Assembly: GCA_000621425.1 (NCBI GenBank)
Contig: JHYJ01000007.1
Coordinates: forward strand, 1-64,000
Source: Lachnospiraceae bacterium AB2028
Lineage (GTDB): Bacteria; Bacillota; Clostridia; Lachnospirales; Lachnospiraceae
Length of the DNA: 64,000 bases
Direction: 5' to 3'
The notes under the pieces are model-generated. The model saw only the letters and a list, made by a program, of their open reading frames with translations, had not been told where the DNA came from and searched no databases. The translations under genes were made by a program, and so were the position numbers. Of this stretch, positions 1-8,269 are shown piece after piece (positions within the stretch are counted from its first letter, which is position 1; each line of letters starts with the position of its first letter).

Positions 1-83
1 GTACTGATTGCGATGATATAGTCACCGCCACTATATTCAAAACATTTCTGTTTTAAAAACTTTTTCTTGACTATTTCTAATAG

Positions 84-797
84 TTAGTCTTTCGTATTTT
101 CTTCTGCCTCTGATCCTGTCACCCTGGCAAACCTATTGTCTCCGGTCAGTACTGCCATTAACTGCAGCACTTCACGGACATGCTTCATTTCTTCGTGTGA
201 CCCTTTATAGGTTCCTGTCCGCTGCTTCTGCACGAAATAGTCCGCCACATATTTGAAATCACTTTTAAAGCCTTGCAGCTGTTCATCCGTCAGGTAGGCA
301 ATCTCATACAGGTTGATTGCATAGTCCTGAACCAGTTCTTCCAATTCCGGTTTCAGTCTATCGCCGAGTGCCTCGTGCAGTGTACGGGCTTTATCCCAGT
401 GTTTGTCATACCCGAAATACAGTACCAGGGTTATGACCGGATGTCGATCCACTATCTTCCTTCGGATTCCGTTTGCATCAGTCTCATATCTGATCTGGTC
501 CCGATATGCCGCCCCATCATATCCGATTATTCGAAATGGCATATCATCTTCAGGCACTGTCTGGTTTTCTATTCCAAGCACTGCTATGCGGACGCTGTTC
601 TCTTTCCAGTACTTTGAGACATCCCGCTCCAGCTCCCTGAAACCGTTCCCGCCTAAATAAATTCCACGGTCCGGTGCCTGCTCAAGGTCTTCCTCGGCTA
701 TGCGTTTCCTTCCGCCGAAGGCTAAGTTGTTGACTATGTCAGCAAAGACATCATTGCAAGATATAAGCGCCTTTTCAGTTATATCCTTTTCACCCAT
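84..797 (-). CDS. Rpn/YhgA-like PD-(D/E)XK nuclease family protein
   Basis: The 237-residue protein resembles the Rpn (recombination-promoting nuclease, once called YhgA-like transposase) proteins that are abundant in Lachnospiraceae. An N-terminal stretch near residues 10-30 (CNDVFADIVNNLAFGG) is the typical opening, a beta-rich middle part (residues 60-135) would carry the PD-(D/E)XK fold, and the C-terminus has the usual ending with a TGDNRF motif. A Shine-Dalgarno AAAGGAG sits nine bases before the ATG. In the known family, members make DNA breaks that promote RecA-independent recombination; this copy stands alone. I did not verify all catalytic residues. The family call is fairly safe, the activity is inferred. 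Confidence 0.75.
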   Translation of the reverse strand: MGEKDITEKALISCNDVFADIVNNLAFGGRKRIAEEDLEQAPDRGIYLGGNGFRELERDVSKYWKENSVRIAVLGIENQTVPEDDMPFRIIGYDGAAYRDQIRYETDANGIRRKIVDRHPVITLVLYFGYDKHWDKARTLHEALGDRLKPELEELVQDYAINLYEIAYLTDEQLQGFKSDFKYVADYFVQKQRTGTYKGSHEEMKHVREVLQLMAVLTGDNRFARVTGSEAEENTKD

Positions 798-1075
798 ATA
801 ACTTGACTCCTTTCAGTTTAACACTATTCACTACTATTCTCAACGCGTATGTGGTAGCATGTTTCTCCTTTCCCGACGCAGTATGAAACCGGAGAAAACC
901 TAGATAACTGAAGGGATTACGGTAATCCGGCAAAGACAGCTTAAGAACGGTCTCAGGCATCGTGTGTTTATTATTATGTGGTATATGCAGCGGGCGATAC
1001 CCGGTGCAGTTTCCGGCAGACTGCCGGAAGCATTCATAGATTAACAGAACCAAATTTAGTTGTCAAACTTTCATC

Positions 1076-1369
1076 CTAAGGAATGACATCACTATAATTC
1101 GGACAATTACTGTCATAAGCTCCGCAGAACACCCTTGGCTTTCCATTTTCATCATACATATGGTCTTTTACATATAAACATACATCAAAATTATCTCCCG
1201 CTAACTCATGTACATTTATATAAACCTTCGGAGCATAATCCAAGGTCTTACTGTTATCATCAAAGAAAACTATATTCTGCTCTATATCATTTGCACCATT
1301 GGGATATAATGACATGAAGTCCCTCTTGAACTGCGGATCATATCCGGTAACAAAGCTTCCCAATGGCAT
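1076..1369 (-). CDS. Small hypothetical protein, possibly frameshifted at its start
   Basis: A 97-residue unknown protein (from MPLGSFVTG) follows the ADP-ribosylglycohydrolase gene with no clear terminator between. The chosen ATG has no convincing Shine-Dalgarno. A better-placed ATG at 1422, preceded by AAAGGA, opens in the neighbouring frame and would enter this frame only after a -1 shift on a run of eight A (1400-1407 read on the minus strand). The gene may therefore begin at 1422 and carry a homopolymer frameshift, or use the internal start. The sequence is hydrophilic with no signal peptide. I do not recognise the family. Confidence 0.4.
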   Translation of the reverse strand: MPLGSFVTGYDPQFKRDFMSLYPNGANDIEQNIVFFDDNSKTLDYAPKVYINVHELAGDNFDVCLYVKDHMYDENGKPRVFCGAYDSNCPNYSDVIP

Positions 1370-1440
1370 ATTTAAGTCAGACACTTCCTTCCGGTCGGCT
1401 TTTTTTTCCTTAAATCCTTCATGGATTCTTTTTCCTTTTA

Positions 1441-2454
1441 TCAGGTTAGTGTTATACCTGCAAAGTCTTCGCACAGCCCGTTTATCCAATCCTTTGAAAC
1501 TATCACATCTAACCATTCTGCCGGGATATTGTCATATCCGTAAGCAAGACCGGCAAGTCCACCGGCAACTGCACCGACAGTGTCAGTATCATCGCCGAGA
1601 TTAACAGCTTTCAGTACGCATTCTGCATATGATTCTGAGTTCAGAAGACACCATATGGCAGCCTCCAGCGTATGGACAACGTATCCGGTGCTCTTTATAT
1701 CACTGTCAGGTAGTTTCTTAAATGCCTCAAGATTTCTTAACCTTCCATAAGTATCTGCCATTATCTCAGTTCTGAATTCAATATTATACCAGGGATATTT
1801 TTCACCGGCATTATCATAAAAAGCGAGGGTTTTATCAACCGCATTCTGCACTGCATCAATTACAGTCCGGTCATTCCGGTATATCAGCTCATGGCATATG
1901 GCCGTATGGATCATGCATCCCATAAGGCTCCTAGGATGCCCATGGGTAAGGGATGATGCATTATGCGTATTCTCTGCCGCTTTTTCCAGCCTGCCAGAAT
2001 TCCAGAAGTTCTCATCCAGTGCATCATATAATGATACAGGCATGATGCGCATAAGGGATCCGTTGCCGTTATCCCTTTCACCGTCCGCTCCGCATTTAAG
2101 CGGATCCATACCCGGCCTGAATCCGGCAACCGCCCTTGAGCATGTGATTCCTATATCAAACACATGACCGTGCGGTGTATATGCTCCGTTTATCATCCAT
2201 TCACGGAACCTTTTCATTATGTCTTCATAGACGATTCCATTGTTTTTTACGATACTGTCCAGCGTAGCCAGTGCCATGCTGCTGTCATCCGACCATGTGC
2301 CCATGGGCTGGCTGTGTGTACCATACTCACGCATATCCGTCACGGGATCTTCCCTGCGTTCTTCCCTGCTTGTAAACTCCACAGGAACACCCAGTGCATC
2401 CCCCACAACAACTCCAAATATTCCGGCTTTTATAATCTGCTTAAAATCATTCAT
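1441..2454 (-). CDS. ADP-ribosylglycohydrolase (DraG/ARH family)
   Basis: A 337-residue cytosolic enzyme of the ADP-ribosylglycohydrolase family, which removes ADP-ribose from proteins or hydrolyses related N- or O-glycosidic bonds with two magnesium ions. The N-terminal GVVVGDALGVPVEF and the TWSDDSSMALA motif (about residues 53-63) are the family metal-binding signature, and a C-terminal GDDTDTVGAVAGGLAG stretch supplies the second set of metal-ligand aspartates. Length is normal. It begins 41 bases after the last cobU-like gene with an AAGGA element, so read-through from the cobalamin operon is possible. The natural substrate cannot be told from sequence. Confidence 0.9.
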   Translation of the reverse strand: MNDFKQIIKAGIFGVVVGDALGVPVEFTSREERREDPVTDMREYGTHSQPMGTWSDDSSMALATLDSIVKNNGIVYEDIMKRFREWMINGAYTPHGHVFDIGITCSRAVAGFRPGMDPLKCGADGERDNGNGSLMRIMPVSLYDALDENFWNSGRLEKAAENTHNASSLTHGHPRSLMGCMIHTAICHELIYRNDRTVIDAVQNAVDKTLAFYDNAGEKYPWYNIEFRTEIMADTYGRLRNLEAFKKLPDSDIKSTGYVVHTLEAAIWCLLNSESYAECVLKAVNLGDDTDTVGAVAGGLAGLAYGYDNIPAEWLDVIVSKDWINGLCEDFAGITLT

Positions 2455-2495
2455 GACTACACATTCCTTTTTTACTTATATTTACCACAGAAAAA

Positions 2496-2879
2496 TTATT
2501 TTATCCGTATCCCACAGCCGCAGACAACGCGCTCGAATCTGTCAGACATGCGGGCAATTTCACAGAGAGTGCGGCCGCATTCTTCACGCCAGGTACTGTC
2601 CTTAGGATCTGCAGGCACTATGCCACAACCGATCTCATCGGATATTATGATCACATCAGGATTTTCTGATTTCAGTTTTCCCGGGATGTCTGTCACATCC
2701 TCACCCCGATCTGTTTTTCTTCTGATATATGCATGAAAATGATTGACTATTTTATGAGACAGGATATCGGCAGCACTGCACACAGCACCGTCTGTCACAT
2801 CATTCTCGTTTAATCCCGCGTGCATATCAAGTACATACTTAAGTTTTCCCTGGCTCGTTCCGCCTACATACAATTCCAT
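2496..2879 (-). CDS. Short CobU-like nucleotide-binding protein
   Basis: A 127-residue protein with an N-terminal P-loop (GGTSQGK) and an ISDEIGCGIVP segment matching the NEVG-GIVP region of CobU, the bifunctional adenosylcobinamide kinase/guanylyltransferase. It is much shorter than CobU (about 180 residues) and lacks the RIxxHR motif whose histidine carries GMP in the Salmonella enzyme. It overlaps the full-length cobU by one base (TAATG), so the two are translationally coupled. It may be a specialised subunit of, or a partner to, the preceding protein. It is the last recognisable cobalamin gene of the operon. The family assignment is good; activity alone is doubtful. Confidence 0.7.
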   Translation of the reverse strand: MELYVGGTSQGKLKYVLDMHAGLNENDVTDGAVCSAADILSHKIVNHFHAYIRRKTDRGEDVTDIPGKLKSENPDVIIISDEIGCGIVPADPKDSTWREECGRTLCEIARMSDRFERVVCGCGIRIK

Positions 2880-3427
2880 TAATCAACCCCGCCTTTTATC
2901 CATAAAGGATACGAACATACTACTTCCGCCACGGCATCAGCTTTTTCTGCAATTCTACGGTTCACATATCCTATGGCTTCGATATATTTTTTGCTGTATT
3001 CGTCGTAGTCATTTCCGTCTGCAAAAACATCCTCAGCAACTACCACTGCATTCTCAAAATACCCTGATGCATTAAGCAATTCCGAAAGTACGTATTCTCC
3101 AGCGTCCTCATGCACGCTGCCGTCCTTAAACATTTCATTAGCCAGCAGTACTCCCACGCTTTCCATAAGCACGGTATCATGACTGCACCGTTTCTGAAGT
3201 ATTTCCGGCAGCTTCTTATCTAAATCACAGGGTATTTCCAGCGTGACGAATCCCTTTCCCTGCCTTAATTTCCTATGGCGCTCGATACGTTTCCCCGCAG
3301 CCTTGCTGTCATTTTTCATAAAAGCAAGATAATACTTGCTCCCGTTCTTATCCCTTATCTTTTCAGCGAGTTCTTCCGCAAAAGCAGATTTCCCGGAGGC
3401 CGATCCGCCCGTGACCAATACAAGCAT
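2879..3427 (-). CDS. cobU: Adenosylcobinamide kinase / adenosylcobinamide-phosphate guanylyltransferase
   Basis: A 182-residue CobU homologue that would phosphorylate adenosylcobinamide and transfer GMP to give adenosylcobinamide-GDP, the activated form used in nucleotide loop assembly. It has a P-loop GGSASGKS near the N-terminus and RIERHRKLR (about residues 47-55), whose histidine matches the guanylylated residue of Salmonella CobU. The usual NEVGxGIVP segment is altered here to AEDVFADGNDYDEY, while that segment is present in the short downstream paralogue, so the pair may divide the function. It overlaps cobD by one base. Confidence 0.85.
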   Translation of the reverse strand: MLVLVTGGSASGKSAFAEELAEKIRDKNGSKYYLAFMKNDSKAAGKRIERHRKLRQGKGFVTLEIPCDLDKKLPEILQKRCSHDTVLMESVGVLLANEMFKDGSVHEDAGEYVLSELLNASGYFENAVVVAEDVFADGNDYDEYSKKYIEAIGYVNRRIAEKADAVAEVVCSYPLWIKGGVD

Positions 3428-4500
3428 TATCCCTGTCTGCCTCCCATGATGTCCGCTATAGCCATGGTAAACTTATCATTACCTTCAGTATTCTTAACAG
3501 CTATCCTATGCCATGTATCATCAAGTCCCCTGAAGTTTCCACAATTACGGATCATTATCCCTCTTTTTATGAATTCCTCTTCCGTAAGTTTATCACTCCG
3601 GAAAAGTATAAAATCCGCATCAGACTTCACAACCCTTGCACCTGCTTTTTCAAGCGCATCATAAAGCCTGCTGCGCTCCGTATTAACTGCATTCCGCACC
3701 TTTTCCACATACTCATCCATTTCAAGAGCCGCATTTCCTGCCTTGCATGCCATGCTGTTCACCTGCCAGGGCGCCCCGGCCTGCTTTATCTTTTCAGCAA
3801 TTTTCTCATCGCCGCATAAGCAGTACCCCAACCTTACACCGGGCATAGCAAATATTTTGGTGAAGCTCCTTATTATGATCACTTTCCCAGTGAAATCCTC
3901 TGCTGATATGGACAGGCCATCCTTTATGAAGGGCAGAAAGCATTCATCCAGCATGAGATATGTTCCGTACTCCCTGCATTTCTTTAGAATTATTTTCAGT
4001 ATACTGTCATCTGTAAGTTTTCCGCTTGGATTAGACGGCACTCCCATTATCACTGCATCAGTGTCCTGACTTATGGCCTCCGCGAAGCATGAATCAATAG
4101 CAAAATCCTTTGTCTCATCAGTATGATAGAAATCTATTCCGGTTTCTGCCGCGGAAAACGCTGCCTCGTATTCAGAAAATGAAGGAACAGGTATAAGAAT
4201 ATTCTTGCACTTCAACGCATATGCAATACGGTATATCAGATCCGACGCACCATTGCCGATCACTATATGCTCTGTCGGAATGTCATATTTTGCTGAAAGT
4301 TTTTCTCTGAGTTCCGTACACTCATTATCCGGATATCTATGCAGGTGTTCGGCCTCTTCAATGAATGCACGCTTTACTTCCTCCGGAACCGGCAATGGGC
4401 TGATGTTTACCGAAAAATCCAGCGGTTCACATCCGTTTTCTTTCAGATATGGGTATATGTATCCACCGTGCGTATTTATTTTTGAATTAATATCTCCCAT
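3427..4500 (-). CDS. cobD: CobD-type threonine-phosphate decarboxylase (PLP aminotransferase fold)
   Basis: A 357-residue fold-type I PLP enzyme of the histidinol-phosphate aminotransferase family. The opening (HGGYIYPYL, then LDFSVNISPLPVP) is typical of CobD, which decarboxylates threonine phosphate to aminopropanol phosphate for the lower-ligand arm of cobalamin. A DECFLPF motif and an IIRSFTKIFAMPGVRLGY stretch with the PLP lysine are visible. It lies between cobT and cobU. The gap of 47 bases to cobT is the largest in this part of the operon, with a GGAG element upstream of the ATG. CobD is chosen over HisC by context. Confidence 0.88.
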   Translation of the reverse strand: MGDINSKINTHGGYIYPYLKENGCEPLDFSVNISPLPVPEEVKRAFIEEAEHLHRYPDNECTELREKLSAKYDIPTEHIVIGNGASDLIYRIAYALKCKNILIPVPSFSEYEAAFSAAETGIDFYHTDETKDFAIDSCFAEAISQDTDAVIMGVPSNPSGKLTDDSILKIILKKCREYGTYLMLDECFLPFIKDGLSISAEDFTGKVIIIRSFTKIFAMPGVRLGYCLCGDEKIAEKIKQAGAPWQVNSMACKAGNAALEMDEYVEKVRNAVNTERSRLYDALEKAGARVVKSDADFILFRSDKLTEEEFIKRGIMIRNCGNFRGLDDTWHRIAVKNTEGNDKFTMAIADIMGGRQG

Positions 4501-4547
4501 TAAAAATATTTCTCCGAATAATCTTCTGCAAAAATATTCCTGATTAT

Positions 4548-5627
4548 CTACGACTTAAAATGTTCGTATGCCTTTATCCCGCCGTCATCAAAGGTATATC
4601 CCTGGGAATACACTGCCAGCGCCATATCAAGCATGGGCATAAGGGCAACCGCACCGGTTCCCTCTCCTAAATGCATACCTGCACTTATGGCACTCTGTAT
4701 TCCCAGCTTACTAAGTATCATTTCCGATACCGGCTCTGAAGAGATATGGCTTCCGATCATTGCATCCGCTGCCTTCTCCGTAAGATTCCATGCTGCAAGT
4801 GCTGCAGCCTGGCTGCAGATCCCGTCCACTATCATAGGAACACGGTATATTGCCCCGCCTATAAAGAGTCCGCACATTCCGCACAGGTCGAATCCCGAAA
4901 GTTCTGCAAGAACTCCAAGGCCATCATCTTTACTTACATTACTTCTTTCTACCGCCCTTCTTACAACGTTACGCTTTCTTTCAAATCCTTCATCCGAAAG
5001 ACCTGCGCCCCGCCCGGTGACTTCATCACTATCTATACCAAGAAGCACCGAAAGTATAGCGGCGGATGTGGTGGTATTTCCTATTCCCATTTCACCAACA
5101 CCTATGATGTCGTACTTTTCCGAAAGCAGGCGAACTTGTTCTACTCCTGCTATAACAGCATCCGCTGCCTGTTCCCTTGTCATTGCAGGACATTCGCAGA
5201 TATTTTCCGTTCCGTTTCCTATACGGATGTCTTTTACACCCGGATGCCCCTTATAATCCTTAATACCTAAATCAATAGGTATCACATCACATCCGGCCAC
5301 TTCAGACATACGGCATACAGAAGACCTGCCTTCAGCTATATTGTCTGCAACGATCCCCGTCACGCTTGAATCTGTCTGGGATATGCCTTCTGTCACAACA
5401 CCGTTGTCTGCACAACATATTACTACAGCCTTACGCTTTAGGCTTACATCCGCATTTCCAGTGAGCGCAGCGATATGCTTTATATCATCCTCCAGCACGC
5501 CAAGACCATGCAGGGGATGAGCAACCAAATCCCAGCGCCTTGCACACTCTTCATAAGCCTTTGTATCTGTCTCTTTGATACTTTCTATCAGCCTGTATAA
5601 TTCTTTTTCCTTATAACCCTGTATCAA
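4548..5627 (-). CDS. cobT: Nicotinate-nucleotide:dimethylbenzimidazole phosphoribosyltransferase
   Basis: A 359-residue CobT, which moves phosphoribose from nicotinate mononucleotide to a benzimidazole base to form the alpha-ribazole phosphate lower ligand. The GEMGIGNTTTSAA motif (about residue 175) and the LGEGTGA motif near residue 320, which contains the catalytic glutamate, are present. The start is apparently a TTG that overlaps the stop of cbiP by four bases (CTTTGATA). No bluB or bza lower-ligand genes are seen nearby, so the base used is unknown. Confidence 0.93.
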   Translation of the reverse strand: MIQGYKEKELYRLIESIKETDTKAYEECARRWDLVAHPLHGLGVLEDDIKHIAALTGNADVSLKRKAVVICCADNGVVTEGISQTDSSVTGIVADNIAEGRSSVCRMSEVAGCDVIPIDLGIKDYKGHPGVKDIRIGNGTENICECPAMTREQAADAVIAGVEQVRLLSEKYDIIGVGEMGIGNTTTSAAILSVLLGIDSDEVTGRGAGLSDEGFERKRNVVRRAVERSNVSKDDGLGVLAELSGFDLCGMCGLFIGGAIYRVPMIVDGICSQAAALAAWNLTEKAADAMIGSHISSEPVSEMILSKLGIQSAISAGMHLGEGTGAVALMPMLDMALAVYSQGYTFDDGGIKAYEHFKS

Positions 5628-7105
5628 AGTCCTGCAATCTCCCGTATCTTATCCATATCAACAGACTCTCTCACGCTGTCTGCCAGTCTCTTTACGCTGC
5701 GCTCAAACCTCTGCTTTTTTGTTTCCGTCTTTCCGTCCTTGGGAAAATTTATATTTCTTTTTTTGCACACAAGCTCTAAAAGCTCATCAGCAAATTCTCC
5801 GGTATCGAATAATCCATGCACATAGGTGCCTGCTGCTGTTGCGGTTATGCATCCTTCCTGGAACTGTTGTCCGTCCGCATCCAACATAAATAACCTTTCT
5901 CCACCTATGTTGCTTTCACCCATATGGATCTCGTAGCCTTCCACTGATGCACCGGATGAACTCTTTCCCTTTACCTGTCTCCTGTTTTTCTCTTTTGAGA
6001 AAACTGTGCTGACCGGCAGAAGACCCAGTCCTTTTTCTTTTCCGCCGCCGTCCTCTCCGTAAGGATCCTGCAGCTCTGTCCCCAACATCTGATATCCGCC
6101 GCATATGCCGAATACGAAGCTTCCATTCTCAGAAGCCCTGAGCACCACATCATACAAGCCGTTCTGTTTCATCCACCGCAGGTCTGAGATAGTAGTCTTT
6201 GTTCCCGGCAGTATGATCAGGTCAGGATTCCCCAGCCTGTCAGCATTATCAACATACCTAACAGACAGGAATGGATTATCCTCCAGAGGAATGATATCTG
6301 TAAAATTAGATATCCTGGGAAGTCTTATCACTGCTATATCAACGATTGCCTCTTTATTCTTTACCCCTGCGGACTTTAATCTGTCGCTTATGGAATCTTC
6401 ATCATCTATTTCCAGTCCCGGTACATAAGGTACCACACCTATAAGCGGTATCCCTGTTCTTTCAAAAAGCATTTCAGGTCCGGGACTTAAGAGTGTGGGG
6501 TCACCCCTGAACTTATTAAATACAAAGCCTTTTATCCGGTCGCGCTCTGACTTTTCCATCCATTCCACAGTACCTAAGCACTGGGCAAACACTCCGCCCC
6601 TGTCAATATCCCCTGCAAGTATCACCGGCATGTCGGCAGCTTTTGCCAGTCCCATGTTCACTATATCGTTCTTATTTAGGTTTATCTCAGCAGGACTTCC
6701 TGCGCCTTCTGCTATTATCAGTTCATATTCTTCCGACAGGCTGTCTAAGTCCTTTAGTATCTCCTGCATGAATTCACCACGCTTTTTAAAATACTCCCTG
6801 GAGTTCATGCTGCTAAGGACTTTTCCGTCAAGTATAACCTGGCTTTCGGAATCTGCTGAAGGCTTTAAGAGTATGGGATTCATTCTCACATCAGGCTGCA
6901 GTCCAGCCGCAAAAGCCTGCTCAGCCTGAGCCCTTCCCATTTCAAGGCCGTCGGCAGTCACGAAACTGTTAAGTGCCATGTTCTGGCTTTTAAAAGGACA
7001 TACCTTCACACCGTCCTCTGCGAATATCCTGCATAGTGCGGTAACCAGCAGGCTTTTGCCTACTCCCGACATTGTCCCCTGTATCATTAAACTCTTTGCC
7101 TTCAT
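5624..7105 (-). CDS. cbiP: Adenosylcobyric acid synthase (glutamine-hydrolysing)
   Basis: A 493-residue CbiP/CobQ that amidates four side chains (b, d, e, g) of adenosylcobyrinate a,c-diamide using glutamine and ATP. The N-terminal dethiobiotin-synthetase-like domain has the MIQGTMSGVGKS nucleotide loop. The C-terminal class I glutamine amidotransferase domain has FGICGGYQMLG with the nucleophilic cysteine, and a late EGYEIHMGES segment with the catalytic histidine further on. Length is normal. The ATG overlaps the cbiC stop (ATGA), which indicates coupling. Confidence 0.95.
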   Translation of the reverse strand: MKAKSLMIQGTMSGVGKSLLVTALCRIFAEDGVKVCPFKSQNMALNSFVTADGLEMGRAQAEQAFAAGLQPDVRMNPILLKPSADSESQVILDGKVLSSMNSREYFKKRGEFMQEILKDLDSLSEEYELIIAEGAGSPAEINLNKNDIVNMGLAKAADMPVILAGDIDRGGVFAQCLGTVEWMEKSERDRIKGFVFNKFRGDPTLLSPGPEMLFERTGIPLIGVVPYVPGLEIDDEDSISDRLKSAGVKNKEAIVDIAVIRLPRISNFTDIIPLEDNPFLSVRYVDNADRLGNPDLIILPGTKTTISDLRWMKQNGLYDVVLRASENGSFVFGICGGYQMLGTELQDPYGEDGGGKEKGLGLLPVSTVFSKEKNRRQVKGKSSSGASVEGYEIHMGESNIGGERLFMLDADGQQFQEGCITATAAGTYVHGLFDTGEFADELLELVCKKRNINFPKDGKTETKKQRFERSVKRLADSVRESVDMDKIREIAGL

Positions 7106-7728
7106 CTCACATTCCCCGATGCTTCATATAGAAGCGCATTGATAAGAGCAGCGGCTATGGTACTGCCGCCCTTTCTTCCCATGGCTATGATGGCAGGTAC
7201 ACCGTATTCGCTGCATACTTCCAAAGCCTCATCCTTGCTCTCAGTCACATTTACGAAACCCACCGGTACACCAATCACAAGTGCCGGCCTGAATCCCTTT
7301 CTAATGAGCTCAGAAAGCGCCATCAGCGCAGTGGGTGCATTTCCTATGGCGTATATTGCGTCAGGGTAAAGTCCCGATGCATGGCGCATTGACATCTCAG
7401 CCCTGGTGGTCCCTGCTTCCTTTGCCGCAGCAACGATATCAGGATCACTCATAAAGCAGGCTGACTCTCCGCCAAGCAGCTTTAAGGTCCTGTCATGTAT
7501 CCCTGTTTTTGCCATATTGGTATCGGTAACAATATTGCAACCGCTCTTAAGTGACTCCACTCCGCGCTTAACTGCATCATTAACAAACTTTAAGTTCTCC
7601 GCATAGTCAAAATCCGCACTGGCATGTATAGCGCGTTTTACCAAAGGCAGTTCTTCGGCAGGAATGGTGTATCCCATTTCCTTAAGCTCTGCCTCTATTA
7701 TCTCCATGCTCTTATTTTCTATGTCCAT
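7102..7728 (-). CDS. cbiC: Cobalt-precorrin-8 methylmutase
   Basis: A 208-residue CbiC/CobH that moves the C-11 methyl to C-12 to give cobyrinate. The sequence includes RAIHASADFDY with the catalytic histidine, TDTNMAKTGI, and GVPVGFVNVTESK, all typical of the family. The ATG at 7728, nine bases after the cobA stop, is chosen because residues upstream of it are not family-like and overlap cobA in another frame. No strong Shine-Dalgarno is seen, which fits translational coupling. Confidence 0.93.
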   Translation of the reverse strand: MDIENKSMEIIEAELKEMGYTIPAEELPLVKRAIHASADFDYAENLKFVNDAVKRGVESLKSGCNIVTDTNMAKTGIHDRTLKLLGGESACFMSDPDIVAAAKEAGTTRAEMSMRHASGLYPDAIYAIGNAPTALMALSELIRKGFRPALVIGVPVGFVNVTESKDEALEVCSEYGVPAIIAMGRKGGSTIAAALINALLYEASGNVR

Positions 7729-7739
7729 CGGAAGCTTTA

Positions 7740-8237
7740 TCAATATTCTATCCCCAGTCTGGCCTTTACGCCTTTTTTGAGCGGATGCTTTATGCATTTC
7801 ATTTCCGTCACATAATCCGCATTATCTAACATCCACTGTGCCGGATCCCTTCCGGTAAGTACCACTTCTTTGTCCTGTCCGTATTCCATGGCACTCTTTA
7901 AAAGACTTTCGTCCACACAGCCATACTTAAGCGCAGCACATGCTTCATCCAAAATAAGCAGATCAGGATTTAAGGAAAGGGCAGCTCTTAAGTTTTCATC
8001 ATGGACTATTTTTATTTCTTTTAATTCTTCTTCGTTCATCTTTGATGCAAACTTACTATCGCCCCGGGGCCTTATGATCGTAACACCAAGGCTTTCCAGA
8101 TTTTTCAGTTCCGATGTAGGTCTCGTCTTTATGAACTGCACGAAAACAACTTTAAGTCCTGCGCCTGCAGCCCTTACACTCAGTCCCACAGCAGCTGTGG
8201 TTTTTCCCTTACCTTCACCATGATACAGATGTACCAT
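7740..8237 (-). CDS. cobA: Corrinoid adenosyltransferase (CobA/BtuR/CobO type)
   Basis: A 165-residue ATP:corrinoid adenosyltransferase that attaches the 5'-deoxyadenosyl group to reduced cobalt. The P-loop GEGKGKTTAA lies at residues 7-16, followed by VFVQFIKT and the ILDEACAALKYG segment, matching the CobA/BtuR/CobO family. It lies between cbiA and cbiC, consistent with early adenosylation before amidation by CbiP. A GAGGTG element is 11 bases before the ATG. Confidence 0.93.
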   Translation of the reverse strand: MVHLYHGEGKGKTTAAVGLSVRAAGAGLKVVFVQFIKTRPTSELKNLESLGVTIIRPRGDSKFASKMNEEELKEIKIVHDENLRAALSLNPDLLILDEACAALKYGCVDESLLKSAMEYGQDKEVVLTGRDPAQWMLDNADYVTEMKCIKHPLKKGVKARLGIEY

Positions 8238-8269
8238 ATTGCAGAATTCACCTCGCTTAGTCTAAATCT

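Noticed and set aside
790-1053. 87-codon open frame upstream of the Rpn-like gene
   Set aside because: It overlaps the Rpn-like start, its composition is not protein-like, and it includes a hairpin (TTCCGGCA/TGCCGGAA at 1011-1029). The stretch 798-1075 appears non-coding.
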